Numbered from the stretch's first letter, positions 43,147 through 54,614 are shown. The stretch: DNA of 64,000 nucleotides from Oenanthe sinensis (GCA_028671895.1 CM053799.1:51647455-51711454); one strand, 5' to 3'. The notes: generated from the letters alone by a model not told the origin. Program-made: numbers and translations.

Positions 43147-45942
43147 ATGAAAATGTGTAAATTCACCTGGTATTACACAATCATGGTGCTTCTCATCTTC
43201 TTGCAACACCAAATAGTTTCTTCATCTATGCATTTGAGTCCTTCCATGCAAAAAATTGCATTGTTCCAGTTTAAGCTGAGCTTGGCAATCAGCACTCCTC
43301 ATAATTGCTCCTATTATGAAATTCCTTCACACCCAAAGACAATGAATTGGAGCATGAGTTCCAATCACTGCACATGGGAGGGAGTGAGCTGTGAACACAA
43401 GACGGGAAACGTAATAGGACTTGATCTAAGTTGCAGCCAGCTGGAAGGAGCCATACTTGCAAACAGCACCCTCTTCCAACTCTCTCATCTCCACTTCCTC
43501 AACCTTTCTCACAACGACTTTTCCCTCTCCAATGAGTTCCCTCAGGAATTTGGTTTCTTTGCAAAAGGTTTGACACATCTCAACCTCTCTTCTACTTACT
43601 TTTCCGGAAGAGTCCCCTCAGGAATCTCTCATTTGTATAAACTGGTCTCACTTGATCTCAGTTACAACTATGTTGCTAAACTTGAAGAAGAAGTGTTGAA
43701 ATCAGTAATGCAGAATATGAGTCAACTCAGAGTGCTTAATCTAAGATCAGTTAACATCTCTTCCGTTGTACCCACGAATTTGTCTACTTCTCTAAGAGTT
43801 CTCAGCCTCTATAGTACTGGTTTACATGGAGAATTACCCCAAGAGGTTTTCCACCTCCCCAATTTACAAGTGCTAGATTTAACTTGGAATACAAAACTCA
43901 CTGGTATGTTACCCACGAATTTGTCTACTTCCCTAAGAGTTCTTTACCTTGAGTATACTGGTTTATATGGAGTAGTACCCCAAGAGGTTTTCCACCTCCC
44001 CAACTTGGAAGTACTAATTCTATCTCCTGCTAGTGAAAATAAGCAACTGACAGGTAGATTACCCAAAGTTAAGTGGGGAAGTAGTGCTACTCTTCGATAC
44101 CTTATTCTATATGACATAGACATAAATGGAGGTATACCTGATTCAATAGGTTTTCTGGAGTCGTTGTCCTATTTGATACTCTCCGATTGTAATTTGTCTG
44201 GGCCCATACCAACATCCATAGGGAACTTGGGTCAGCTTTCTTACTTGGGCCTTGTTGATAATAATCTCAATGGCCCAATTCCAACATCTATAGGGAATCT
44301 GGGTCAGCTTACTTCCTTAAATCTTAGTGGTAATAATCTCAATGGCCCAATTCCAACATCTATAGGGAATCTGGGTCAGCTAACTTTTTTGGACCTCAGG
44401 GATAACAATTTCAGTGGTGTTTTAGATATAGAAATGTTTTCAAGCCTTGAATACCTCACTTATCTTCGTCTTTCTCGTAATAGTCTCTCGGTGAAATGTA
44501 TGGCCACACTCCCTTCTACGCTTTACCATTTGGGCTTGTCATCCTGCAACATTCAAGAGTTCCCACACTTTTCAAGAGACGCAGAGATTGAATTGAATTA
44601 TGTAGACCTATCAAACAATCAAATTGAAGGGGAGATTCCTCATTGGATTGGGTTAGTGAATTGGGATAGTGAATTCTCTACTCTGAATCTTTCTCACAAC
44701 AGATTAACAGGTGATCTTGAGAACCTACCTTGGAATAATCTTAGGTATCTCGATCTTCAGTCGAATATGTTAAATGGATCGTTGCCCAACTTGATCTGTA
44801 ATGCTAGTTCTCTTGAGATTCTAAATTTGTCTAACAACAAGTTGAGCGGTGTACTCCCGGTATGCCCAGAAAATTTGACGAGTCTTTCTGTGTTTGATCT
44901 GCGGATGAATAATATTGAGGGGAACCTTCCATCAACCTTGTCAAATTTTCGTAATTTGCAAAGTTTAAATTTGTATGGAAACAAATTAGAGGGAAGAATC
45001 CCTTCTTCTTTTGCTGAATTTACATACTTAGAAACCCTTGATCTTGGAAGTAATCAAATAAATGATACATTCCCGCACTGTTTGGAAGCTCTTCCAAATC
45101 TGCAAGTTCTTGTTCTGAAATGGAATCAGTTTCATGGTCTTCTAAACAAGAGTTTCAAGGTTGAACATCCGTTTCGTAGCTTGAGAATCATTGATTTGTC
45201 GTACAATGATTTTTCGGGTCCACTGCCATCAATATATTTCAGAAATTTCAAGGCTATGATGAATGGTGAAGTGAATAAAATAAAGCGTAGTTATATGGGG
45301 AATACCTATTACAGTGATTCCACGACTCTGGTAATTAAAGGCGTAGAGGTTGTGTTACAAAGAATTTTAACTGTTTTCACAACTGTTGATGTATCAAATA
45401 ATAATTTTGAAGGAGAGATTGTTGAAAGCATTGGAGATCTAGTGTCACTTAGATATCTCAATTTTTCCTACAATCAACTAACAGGCCACATACCATCCTC
45501 GATTGGAAAATTGTCGATGCTGGAGTCATTAGACCTCTCATTCAACCGGTTTGAAGGAGAAATTCCTCATCAGCTCGCTAGTATAAATTCACTTGCACGT
45601 CTAAATCTGTCTTGCAACCAACTTACTGGTCATATTCCACAAGGACCGCAATTCAACACGTTTGGTAATGATAGCTATGCCGATAACTTGGCACTGTGTG
45701 GATATCCCTTGTCGAAAGGGTGTGAGCGTGATTTAGAGAATCAAAAGGAAGGTGAAGACGATGATTACTTCTTTAGCGGTTTTACTTGGAATGCTGTGGT
45801 TATTGGATATGGTTGTGGAGTGGTTCCTGCATTTGTTATCGGATACTTGATGTTGCTGGCAGGAAAACCAAAATGGTTTGTTGGAATTATTGCCAGGGAA
45901 TTGGGTCTCAAGATCAGGAGGATGGAGATCAAATTGCGATAA
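43147..45942 (+). CDS. Leucine-rich-repeat receptor-like protein (Cf-9/RLP type)
   Basis: This is an intact single-exon gene of 931 residues. A signal peptide covers about residues 1-27 (IMVLLIFLQHQIVSS). The N-terminal cap has paired cysteines (HNCSYYE and HCTWEGVSC). Many plant-type LRRs follow (LxxLxLxxNxLxGxIP), interrupted by an island near residues 705-740 and followed by the final repeats. The C-terminal cap ALCGYPLSKGC, an acidic juxtamembrane stretch, one membrane helix with GxxxG spacing (about 883-906) and a 25-residue basic tail without a kinase come next. Such proteins sit in the plasma membrane and sense pathogen or developmental ligands through co-receptors such as SOBIR1 (family knowledge). 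The first ATG is chosen because the signal peptide follows it. The ligand cannot be inferred. Confidence 0.92.
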   Translation: MKMCKFTWYYTIMVLLIFLQHQIVSSSMHLSPSMQKIALFQFKLSLAISTPHNCSYYEIPSHPKTMNWSMSSNHCTWEGVSCEHKTGNVIGLDLSCSQLEGAILANSTLFQLSHLHFLNLSHNDFSLSNEFPQEFGFFAKGLTHLNLSSTYFSGRVPSGISHLYKLVSLDLSYNYVAKLEEEVLKSVMQNMSQLRVLNLRSVNISSVVPTNLSTSLRVLSLYSTGLHGELPQEVFHLPNLQVLDLTWNTKLTGMLPTNLSTSLRVLYLEYTGLYGVVPQEVFHLPNLEVLILSPASENKQLTGRLPKVKWGSSATLRYLILYDIDINGGIPDSIGFLESLSYLILSDCNLSGPIPTSIGNLGQLSYLGLVDNNLNGPIPTSIGNLGQLTSLNLSGNNLNGPIPTSIGNLGQLTFLDLRDNNFSGVLDIEMFSSLEYLTYLRLSRNSLSVKCMATLPSTLYHLGLSSCNIQEFPHFSRDAEIELNYVDLSNNQIEGEIPHWIGLVNWDSEFSTLNLSHNRLTGDLENLPWNNLRYLDLQSNMLNGSLPNLICNASSLEILNLSNNKLSGVLPVCPENLTSLSVFDLRMNNIEGNLPSTLSNFRNLQSLNLYGNKLEGRIPSSFAEFTYLETLDLGSNQINDTFPHCLEALPNLQVLVLKWNQFHGLLNKSFKVEHPFRSLRIIDLSYNDFSGPLPSIYFRNFKAMMNGEVNKIKRSYMGNTYYSDSTTLVIKGVEVVLQRILTVFTTVDVSNNNFEGEIVESIGDLVSLRYLNFSYNQLTGHIPSSIGKLSMLESLDLSFNRFEGEIPHQLASINSLARLNLSCNQLTGHIPQGPQFNTFGNDSYADNLALCGYPLSKGCERDLENQKEGEDDDYFFSGFTWNAVVIGYGCGVVPAFVIGYLMLLAGKPKWFVGIIARELGLKIRRMEIKLR

Positions 45943-46507
45943 AGATTTGTGGTAATTTGTATATCATGTTAACTGTCATCCCAATTCTTAAGTAATCAAT
46001 AATTGTGAAATAATATTCCCATATGTTTCTTCTCTGATCTATTTATGTTAGCCCTTGGGTAATAACAACTTTCTGCAGCTCTACATTGTTGTCCTTTTGC
46101 GGGCTACACAAAGCAGTGCTTCTATTCTTGACCATAGCAGTTGTGGGAGTGTTTGCGTAGTCGTAGTCAGTGCAGTAAAATTTTCCAACTGTTTCCTGAT
46201 ATTTTCTATTTACTCTTTTGTTGAGACCTGTTTTTGGAACCGTGATATATATACAAATGCACACAGTGACACAGAGATACACCAACATACTGATTCACCA
46301 CAACCAGCTTCTCAGAAATTTCATTCTGTTGAGATAATTTAAAATTATTTTCTAAGATATAAAACCAATATGGTTCAATAATCGCAATCCAGCAACCATG
46401 TCAAAAGCTAAAAAAATTATCTTGGCTATTTTTCTTGAAATTATCTCTTTAAAGTTAAAAAATTGTGAGAAATACCGACTTGTATGCTTTTGAGCAGTCA
46501 TTTACAG
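45943..46507. other. Downstream region of the receptor-like protein gene, no gene seen
   Basis: This is the probable 3' UTR followed by intergenic DNA. The overlapping open stretches at 46043-46342 on both strands show no family signal. Confidence 0.5.
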
Positions 46508-48346
46508 GTGGCAGCAATCTGTTCCTCCGAAAATGGCTACGGCTAAGAATATATTTGTGTTCATGAACTTTTTGTATACACTTGTGGTTCTCAACTGCTC
46601 GTGCGTTGGTTTCATGGTAAGTATTTCATATATTGTGTCAATAATTTAAAGGAATTATATTTCATTCTGAATTATTTTTCTCATCCTCGTCCATTTGATC
46701 AAAATGTCTGGAAAATATGCTGTAAAGACTAGAAATTGTTAAATATATGCATATCTTTTTTATATATATGCATATCTTTTTTATATTTTATGATAGTCAG
46801 AATTAATTATGTTTCACTTCTGCACAGGTGAGTCCGTATCCTAGACGTCCTTTTAGTGATGGTGAGAGTTGATCAAGTATATTGACAAGGAAATATAATG
46901 CTCCGTGTTTGATAATGGCACATGTTTGTAGGTGCCTTAATGGTGCTCACGCTAAAAGTCATATCTTGTGCAATTAATTATAATGATGGATTACTGAAGG
47001 AGGAAGATTTGCGTGAGGCATAAAAGAAAAACCGTTTGCTTAGGTTGCCTTCTTTAATTGAGTATTTTGGATACTGTCTCTGTTGTGGTAGTCACTTTGC
47101 CGGTCCAGTTTTTGAGATCAAAGATTATCTGGAATGGACTGAAAGAAAAGGGGTATGTTTCTTTGTATTGTTTTCTTCTGGTTTAAAATTTTGTGGATAG
47201 AAGATATTGTATTCCATATATGTTTTCATAACCCTGTTTCCTTTATTTCTCTTCACAATTAGATTTGGTGCCTTCAGATAAGGGGCGATCCCCATCTCCA
47301 TACTAGCCAGCACTCAAAGCAATTCTTCAAGCTGATATATGCATGGGTTTGTACTTATACCTTGTACCCCAGTTCCCGCTGAGTCGTTTTACTGAACCTG
47401 TATATCAAGAATGGGGTTTCTGGAAACAGATGGATTACCAATACATGGCTGGCTTTACTGCACGTCGGAAGAATTATTTCATATGGTCAATATCTGAATC
47501 TTCTATCTTTATTTCTGGTCTGGGCTTCAGTGGATGGAAAAATACTTCACCACCCAAAGCACAATGGGACCGTGCAAAAAACGTAGACATCTTGGGTGTT
47601 GAGTTGGCAAAGAGTTCAGTTCAGCTGCCACTTGTGTGGAACATACAAGTCAGTACCTGGTTACGTCATTGTAAGTTCCACCTCTTTTTGAATATGCATA
47701 CTTATTTTCTTGTTGCTTATTTGTCACCATTGTTTTCAGAGCCTGCAAAAGCAGTCTGCGAACTGGCCGGGTAATTTGTCTTTTATGCCAGAGGATTACA
47801 TTCAAGCATGATTAAACTTAATTTTTTTAGTAATATATGTGTGGTTTAATTTTTTTTATTTTCCCCTAGATGTTTATGACAAACTCGTTCAGAAGGGAAA
47901 GAAACCTGGTTTCTTTCAGTTGCTGGCTACACAGACTGTCATGCTGTTTGGCTTGTAAGTTGTGCCTACCATAAATCTCTACTCTGAAATGACAATAAAC
48001 CAAGAATTGATGGGGACTGTATTTTATAATGATAGTCTTGGCTGTTGAATTTTTGTGTAAACTTTCTTCCCTGGCTTGCCAATTGCCATAGGATATATAG
48101 ATTGAGAGCATGGTGCTTCCTAAAAATCATCACCACTATTTAGATCATTCGAAATGTGTCCGTATAGCCTGAATGAAGGCTCTTCTTCCTCTTTAGAAAA
48201 AGCATGTGTTCATCCACTTGCTTTTTTGTCAAAATTTACTTAATTAATCTGACTGATTGAGTTGTTCTTTTCCATGTAACAGGGTCTCTATCCTGTGTAC
48301 ATTATATTCTTCGTTCAGTCAGCTTTGATGATTGCTGGTTCAAGAG
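46508..48346 (+). pseudogene. MBOAT lysophospholipid acyltransferase (LPLAT/LPCAT) pseudogene, exons out of order
   Basis: Exons by splice sites and protein match: 46508-46616 (QQSVPPKMATAKNIFVFMNF, normally near the C-terminus), 46932-47152 (GALMVLTLKVISCAINYNDG), 47263-47670 (SRFTEPVYQEWGFWK to NIQVSTWLRH), 47870-47954 (LVQKGKKPGFFQLLATQ) and 48283-48346 (GLYPVYIIFFVQSALMIAG). The family re-acylates lysophospholipids in the ER membrane (Lands cycle). Lesions are a TAA at 47021, a one-base loss near 47268, a TAG at 47304, and a one-base loss near 47930. At the fourth exon's end the MBOAT histidine of the WHG motif appears changed to leucine. The order suggests a C-terminal piece of one copy followed by the middle of another. 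Confidence 0.82.
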
Positions 48347-50294
48347 GTAGCAAACAGCGTATATAGTCTCGTTTCACCAAATGAGTCACTATTTTAAAAG
48401 CATTCTCAGACTAGTGATAAAAGTTTATCCACGTCTTCCTTTTCTCATGACAAGATCATGGTCCGAATTCTCATAGTGGGTATAATCCTTAACAAGTTGA
48501 TAACTCTGTTTGGTACTTCAGTTGTGGATTCACAGACAGGGCAAACAAGGACAAAAAACACAATGGGACTAATGATTAAGATGGGGTAAAATGGCTAATT
48601 GGTCATCAAACTGAAGGTGAACTTGCAATTTCATGACCAATCTAAAAAAACTTGCAGTCAACTCACTATACCCAGTTGACTTTAACTGATAGGTGATTAA
48701 ACAACTAGTCCGTTTTCACGGCCATTAAATGTCATTGACTTTAACGGTACTCCGTTAAAATCAGCCAAGTCAATAGCCATCTCAGCGGTTTAACCCGATA
48801 AAGAGATCCGACCCGTTAAAACACAACTCATCTATTCATACAATCATACCCAAAATAAAAACCTAATTACTACAAAGAACACACCACACACCATTGCTGC
48901 GATTCTTGTTGCGTTTCTTGCTACGATTCCTGCTACGATAATCGAACATCATGTAAGTATTATTCTTTTCATCTTTCATCGTGTAAGTATATTCGCGAGT
49001 TGTTTTCATCTTTCATCTTTAATCGAACATATTTGTTTTTCTTTATTTTTTGAATGTGCAGGAGTAGTTTGTTTAATCTGATTGTATAGGAGAATGTAAA
49101 TTTTTGAGTACACTAATACATGTAATTAGCAACACACACATGCAGAGAGAAGATCAGAAGGTGTGTTTTGCATCTTTGTATTCCCTGTGACACATAAACT
49201 TACAGTATGATTTTTTTCATCTGCTTCACTTTTTTTTTCCTGCCATTTCACTTTACTTGTATAAAGAAAAGAACTTGAATCTAAAGGCAACATCAAGATT
49301 CAGTTGTTGTCTAAAGAGTATAAGACAAATTAATTCATGCACATTTGTTTATGTATTTAACATACAAATAGGCATCTATTTACTTTTAAAACCAAAAAGC
49401 AAAAAAAAAGAGAAAATAATAAAATAAAATGAAAGTATTTTCATTATATATAGATAAATTCAAGTACACATTCCAAACAATATTCCTCTCTGCACCCTGC
49501 CTTCCCTGACCATTCCTCTCTGCTGTACAATATATACATGTATATGATTATTATCATTAGACAATTGTAAAATTCTTGGAGCATCCAAAAATCATGAAAT
49601 CTTTTCTATAATGTTCTTTGAGTATTTAGAGACTTTGTAAAAATATGAGTTTATTTTATTTGGGCTCCGATGATTTTTAAAGCTTTATTGTCTTTTAAAA
49701 TGATTTATCTTGTAAATTCTCTAATAAATTAGTTACAAGTCCTAAAAATATTTCAAAAATATGCACGTGTATCTAATTTTATCTTCTATATTTTAAAAAT
49801 ATAAAAAATTTTACTTTTCACTAATTTTCTAATAGATTATTAATGATTTTCTTTATGCCCCTAGCTGATTAACTTGTATAACCATTCTTCTGCATGTTTC
49901 CAGTTCAGTCGGTTCTTGTGTGTGTGAAAATGACCCCTTAGTGTACTTATTATAAAATGATCTCCTATTTAAAATTATTACGAACATGTTTTTTGTGATA
50001 TAATTTTTATTTCGAATATGAAGATACAATAGAGCAGTATATAGTAGTAGTATTTATGTAAATCTATATCTATTATTATAATAAATTCCTGCTAGTGAAG
50101 AGTTGGGTGAAAATTTCACTTTTATCCCTATTTTAAGGATATATTGGTAACTTCCACTTGACATATGGGTTAACGGGTTGGCCCAGCCTCCTAATTTGTA
50201 CTATTTTCTATGTATTTTCGGGTTAACCCGCTATCCAGCTTAGACCCACCCGTGTAACATTACTAATTTTTTCTGTAAAATGTTTGTACAAGTT
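48347..50294. other. Repeat-rich noncoding DNA
   Basis: No gene is visible. 48560-48800 resembles dispersed plant repeats (aaaatggctaattggtcat). 49571-49860 repeats the gypsy LTR block of 39112-39326. Helitron-like starts (tctattattataataaa) near 50063-50069 are not supported by a matching 3' end. Confidence 0.5.
49571..49860 (+). repeat. Second copy of the gypsy LTR block
   Basis: It matches 39112-39326 from ttcttggagcatccaaaaat to ttctatattttaaaaatat, with an extra 14 bp (atcttgtaaattct region). No flanking internal gypsy sequence is seen, so it may be a solo LTR fragment. Confidence 0.75.
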
Positions 50295-50498
50295 ACTGTG
50301 GCCCCGTTTGGCTTAGCTTATAAGTAATAAGTTACTTTTTTAAAAAAAGTATTTTTATATTTTTTTTGAAAATTAATATTTATTTTAGGAATTTAAGACC
50401 AAATCTTATTTCCAAATTTGAAAATAAGTTACTTATTTTCAGAAAAAGTACATATATACCAACTTTTTCAGCTTATAAGCTGCGCCAAACGGGCACTG
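50295..50498. repeat. MITE with GGCCCCGTTTGGC-type ends
   Basis: The left end ctgtggccccgtttggc and the right end gccaaacgggcactg form an inverted repeat. Pairing continues inward through agcttataag and cttataagct. Length is about 204 bp with TA flanking each side. The ends resemble hAT- or Harbinger-type MITEs, and the superfamily is not certain. Confidence 0.7.
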
Positions 50499-50754
50499 TA
50501 TCATGCTATTGCTTTTTTGTAATTTTGTCATGTATTCTTTTTCAAATATCCAGGTGGTCGTATGAATGCAATTGGAAAATTCACAAACAGAACGGAGTTG
50601 ATTAAGCACCAGGAGAATGTATATGTAATCGAGTAAAATGTCACTTTAAATCAACATATATGGTTTGTAGTTGTGCAGCCTAATCTATGTGTTCTATTTA
50701 TGGTGGCAAAAGTTACTTAACAATGTTATATTATTGTAAATTGATGTTCTGCAG

Positions 50755-52155
50755 ACTCATTTTTAAAGAGACCGATTTTTATTACAAACACACAACCGGA
50801 TTCAAGTGGTATATACTAAATGCAGTAATGTGAATCGGCGATTGACTCATTTTGCAGACCACTCGCACTAACAATTTTCCAATTTTTATTCGTGTGTGTC
50901 AGTTACAAATCAACGGATGTCATTATCCAATAAAACCAACTCGCCACTTGCGCCTCAATTTCCACGTCTACTATTCGGAGGTTCTAATCAGTCTCCTCCG
51001 GCATATCCTTTTGGTATTATATTCTCACGATCAATAAATTGTATATGTTAAAGTGTTATTGTCAATTGTAAGTTGTTTTCAAATGTATGTTAACCGATGC
51101 CTTGCAGACTCAATTTTGAAGACTACGAATCATATTCCTAACACGCAGCAGTATTCTATCGGTATTTTCATAATTGGCTTAGTAATTGATTGATGTTCAT
51201 TTTTTGTTGACCAATTACAAAAAAACCAATAATCATTTTTCTATGTTCGTTTCAGTTACAAATCAATGCACGCCTTTATCGGCTAAAACAGTCTCCCCAT
51301 TGACACCTCAATTTCTACTTCGTTTATTCAGAGGTTCCAATCATCCTGTTCCTGCATATCCGTTTGTTACTATATTTTTAACAATATTTCATTCTATATG
51401 TTTTCTGTTATTGTCAATATTTTAAAGTCTTCCAATTCAATGGTGTCCTTTTTTTGTATAGCCAATTCAATGTTTTTGCTCTCTGTCTCACTTACAAATT
51501 AGTGTACGCCGCTATCCAATAAATCTAACTCTCCAGTGACAATTCAATATCCAAAATCACTCTTTGGGGGTTGCAAGCAGTCCCTTCCTGTAACTCCATT
51601 TGGTATGATCTTCTTAGGAAAAAAATAAAATATACTGTTGGAGTTGTAAAAGAATGATTATCCAATCACATCATTACTACCGCATCACTCATGTTATCCA
51701 AGTCAAATATTTCTTTTGTATCATCTTGCAGATCCAACAGGAAAAAAACACTCATTAGGCCAAACATTCTGCAATCTTCCAGTCAAATCATATCACAGTC
51801 TTCTTCGCAATTTACCCGTAACAGCAGTTTAACAGGTCCAATACTAAAGCACTCTGTCAATTTTTTAACATTATTAAGAACATTTTTGTGATCTAACATG
51901 ATTTTTTGTAATCAGGTATAGAACAGCAGAAGAGTGTTTTACCAAATGGAAATAAGGAGTCCCATACTAAAGGTCATCCAAAGTTTTTTCAACTTCCACC
52001 GTCTTCCATACTCACTAAATTGAATAAACGTAAGTTATTGATAGTTCATAATTAATATAGTTTGCATTTTATATTTGATGCCTATGACCTGTACTAACCG
52101 TGTTTCACGCATTTAGCTCGAAACGATCATGCCAAATCAGATTAGTTCCAGAGCG
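50755..52155 (+). pseudogene. Exon chain with an amplified 54-bp plus 111-bp exon pair; protein unrecognised
   Basis: Exons inferred from ag/gt borders are: E1a 50755-50808, E2a 50903-51013, E1b 51108-51161, E2b 51256-51366, E2c 51492-51602, a single exon near 51729-51831, then 51916-52029 and 52118-52155. E1 is exactly 54 bp twice and E2 exactly 111 bp three times. All E exons begin in the same phase, with one base carried over. E2 encodes VTNQ, then LSNKTNSPLAPQFPRLLFGG, then SPPAYPF. Damage includes a lost donor at E2b, a lost acceptor and a stop in E2c, and later stops. The later exon (KFFQLPPSSILTKLNK) recalls N-terminal regions of plant PIF1- or Helitron-helicase-like proteins, but this is a weak impression. 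Confidence 0.55.
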
Positions 52156-52558
52156 GTAAACTTTTAATTTTAGTTTTTATTAAAATTATTGTAGTTTTTA
52201 TCAAAACATGATATCCTTACAATGATTAGTCATTTTTAGTAAATTCTATCTAACATATCAGATTCCTGAAAATAATAGTGTTAGAAATATGCAGCATACA
52301 ACAACTTTAATAGTCATTCACTCATTCTCAATAGTTCAACAATCCAGTAGCACAGTAATGCAGAATTGCTAATGAACACGCAAAATCGGTAAGTCCAACA
52401 TCACTATACTATGTCAATTCAAGGACATGGTTTCAAGTTGAGGAATTTCAAATCTTGAAAAATATTTTTTTCTTAATATATATAATTCTGATCCATGTAT
52501 CTTTAAACGATTGAAATATAAGTTATAAGGCTATATATCTCCTAACATAATATAAATT
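52156..52558. other. AT-rich DNA without a visible gene
   Basis: This separates the exon chain from the Copia LTR. Nothing can be supported here. Confidence 0.5.
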
Positions 52559-53673
52559 TGTTAGGAATCAATGTAGCTTTGATGATAACATTAACCTTAG
52601 AATCATTGAATTTTATTTTAATGTAACTGATCAATTGATATGAAAGTTATAAATATCGATTGATCAGGAAACCATTTATCAGTTGACATGTTTATGTTAA
52701 TCAACTGATAATATGGATGGTAGCATATGTGTACTTAGTCTATTTCAATTGATATGGCTTTAGTCGATTGATAATTTTCTCATCAATTGATATTGGTCAT
52801 CAATTGATATGTAACTTAGACTGTCAAATTATAATTATTTGAAGACAGAAAAATTATACAAGTGAAGGATGATCAATTGATATGGAGGCATCAACAGATA
52901 GAAGATCAATTAATACAAAGTCAAGTCAAAGGTTGAAGACCATCAACTGATATGAAGAACCAACGATTGATATATCGATTAATAACATCTATCAAACGAT
53001 AAGTCAACAGCTATTTTCAATCGATAGATATCAAGATCAATCGAAGAAGAATATCAGTTGATGGATACAAGGAAGAATCAATTGATATGCTTAACAGTAA
53101 ATTATCAATTGATAGGGACTGCACGAAAAGACATAAAGCATATCTATAGAAGACAGTCTAGAGTGACTGTGAAGACTCAGATTGAAGCTGTCCTGCCTGA
53201 AATGAAGATATTTCTTAAAATAGAAATAAACAAATAGGAAGGACAGTTTGGTAACATTCCAAGAATAGTTAGTTTTATTTTACTATTATGTAGATTGTAA
53301 AACACTCTTGTGTTATATAAACAATAGTGGTAACATTGTTAGAGATATACAATAGAGTTAGATATATTTTCTGAATCAACTGTTCAAGCCTTAGAGCACA
53401 TTGTAAGAACAGTTGATTTTATTTCTAACCTTGTAAACGTAGCTAGGTTTTATTAACCTAGGTTATTTGAGCAAAAATACAACTAATGGAAAAACCAATC
53501 CATCAGTAATTTTAAAGATCTTGTCTTTGTTCAAATATTTAGTTTCAGTTATTATTGTTCATAGTCTAAAACTTCTCAAACTCATCTAGTAAATACAAAA
53601 ATCTTCAGAATCAGTATATTTGTATTCAACCCCCCCTTCTACAAATATATTGACATTGTTCTAGGGAATAACA
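52559..53673 (+). repeat. 5' LTR of the truncated Copia element, rich in TCAATTGA words
   Basis: At least a dozen near-copies of atcaattgatatg and variants (atcgattgat, tcaactgata) are scattered over 52620-53115. This 8-10 bp partial palindrome is not in a regular tandem. TATA-like sequence is present near 53313 (tgttatataaac). Confidence 0.75.
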
Positions 53674-54611
53674 ATTGGTAACAGAGCAAGGCTTTCAACA
53701 TACAGAAAGTTTAAGATCAGGAACAAGTCAATATGGGTCAAAAAGATTCAGGTGTAAAGATTCCAGTATTAGAAAAGGATAAATACTTTGCATAGAAAGT
53801 TAAAATGCACTTGTATCTACTTTCTCTTAACCCTTCCTATGTTAACTGCATAGAGAAAGGTCCTCATGTTTCCATGAAGTTGGTCATAAGTGGGAATCCT
53901 GGTGAAACTTCTGCATTTGACAAACATGTTCCAAAACTCATTAGTCAGTTCACATAAGAAGATGAAAAAAAAGTGCTTAAGGACAAAAAGGCCATGAATA
54001 TTCTGTTCAATGGTCTAGATAAAGATATGTTCGACAATGTGATAAATTGCACTTCATCAAAAGAGGTATGAGATACTCTTTAAACTCCGTGTGAAAGGAT
54101 TGAACAAGTGAGGAAAAACAAAATGCAACTCTTGATTCAAAAATATGAATCCTTTCATTTCAAGAGTGGTGAGTCCATCAATGATACCTATAGTAGGTTC
54201 CAAAAGCAGGTTCCAAAAGCTTCTGAATGGACTGAAACTATATGGTAGGGTTTATGCAACTGAAGATACAAATCTAAAATTTTTAGATCTCTTCCAAAGG
54301 AATGGAAATCAATGACTGTTTCCATTAGACAATCTCAGGACTTCAAGGACTATATTCTTGAGAAACTCTATGGTATTCTTAAGACATATGAATTGGAAAT
54401 CCAACAAGATAATGAGATTGAGAAGAATCAAAGAAAAGAAAAGACTGTGGCCTTGATTGTCAAGGGAAATGAAGACAAGAAGGGTACTAGTGAAAGTGGC
54501 TGTGTAGATGGATCTATCATGATGGCTGGTGATGCTGTTGAAGAATCATCCAAAGAAAAAGAAAAGGGCAAATGTGAAGAAATTGAAGCATGCTCTCAGG
54601 ATGATTTGGAT
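52559..54611 (+). mobile_element. Truncated Ty1/Copia element: 5' LTR, primer-binding site, partial gag
   Basis: The LTR (52559-53673) starts TGTTAGGAATC and ends GGAATAACA. A primer-binding site tggtaacagagc (one mismatch to the initiator tRNA-Met site) follows at about 53676. Then comes gag, cut at about 54611 where the B3 duplication begins. No pol and no 3' LTR remain, so no target duplication can be read. Confidence 0.8.
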
Positions 54612-54614
54612 TAA
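53731..54614 (+). pseudogene. Copia gag fragment
   Basis: From an ATG at 53731 (MGQKDSGVKIPVLEKDKYF) the Copia Gag core is visible: KKAMNILFNGLDKDMFDNV, then LLIQKYESFHFKSGESIND, then LEKLYGILKTYELEIQQ. There are about five stops and an internal small duplication (gttccaaaagc near 54200). The zinc knuckle and everything after it are gone. Its final stop at 54612-54614 is formed by the junction with B3-region DNA. Confidence 0.8.

Noticed and set aside
43147..45942. Receptor kinase identity for the LRR gene
   Set aside because: The frame ends 25 residues after the membrane helix, and no kinase domain follows downstream in any frame.
46043..46342. Overlapping 81- and 95-codon open stretches on opposite strands after the receptor gene
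   Set aside because: Mutually overlapping frames without family signal. They probably cover 3' flanking DNA.
50063..50090. Helitron 5' end (tctattattataataaa)
   Set aside because: Plausible by sequence, but no hairpin with CTRR was found downstream within the exon-chain region, so no element can be drawn.
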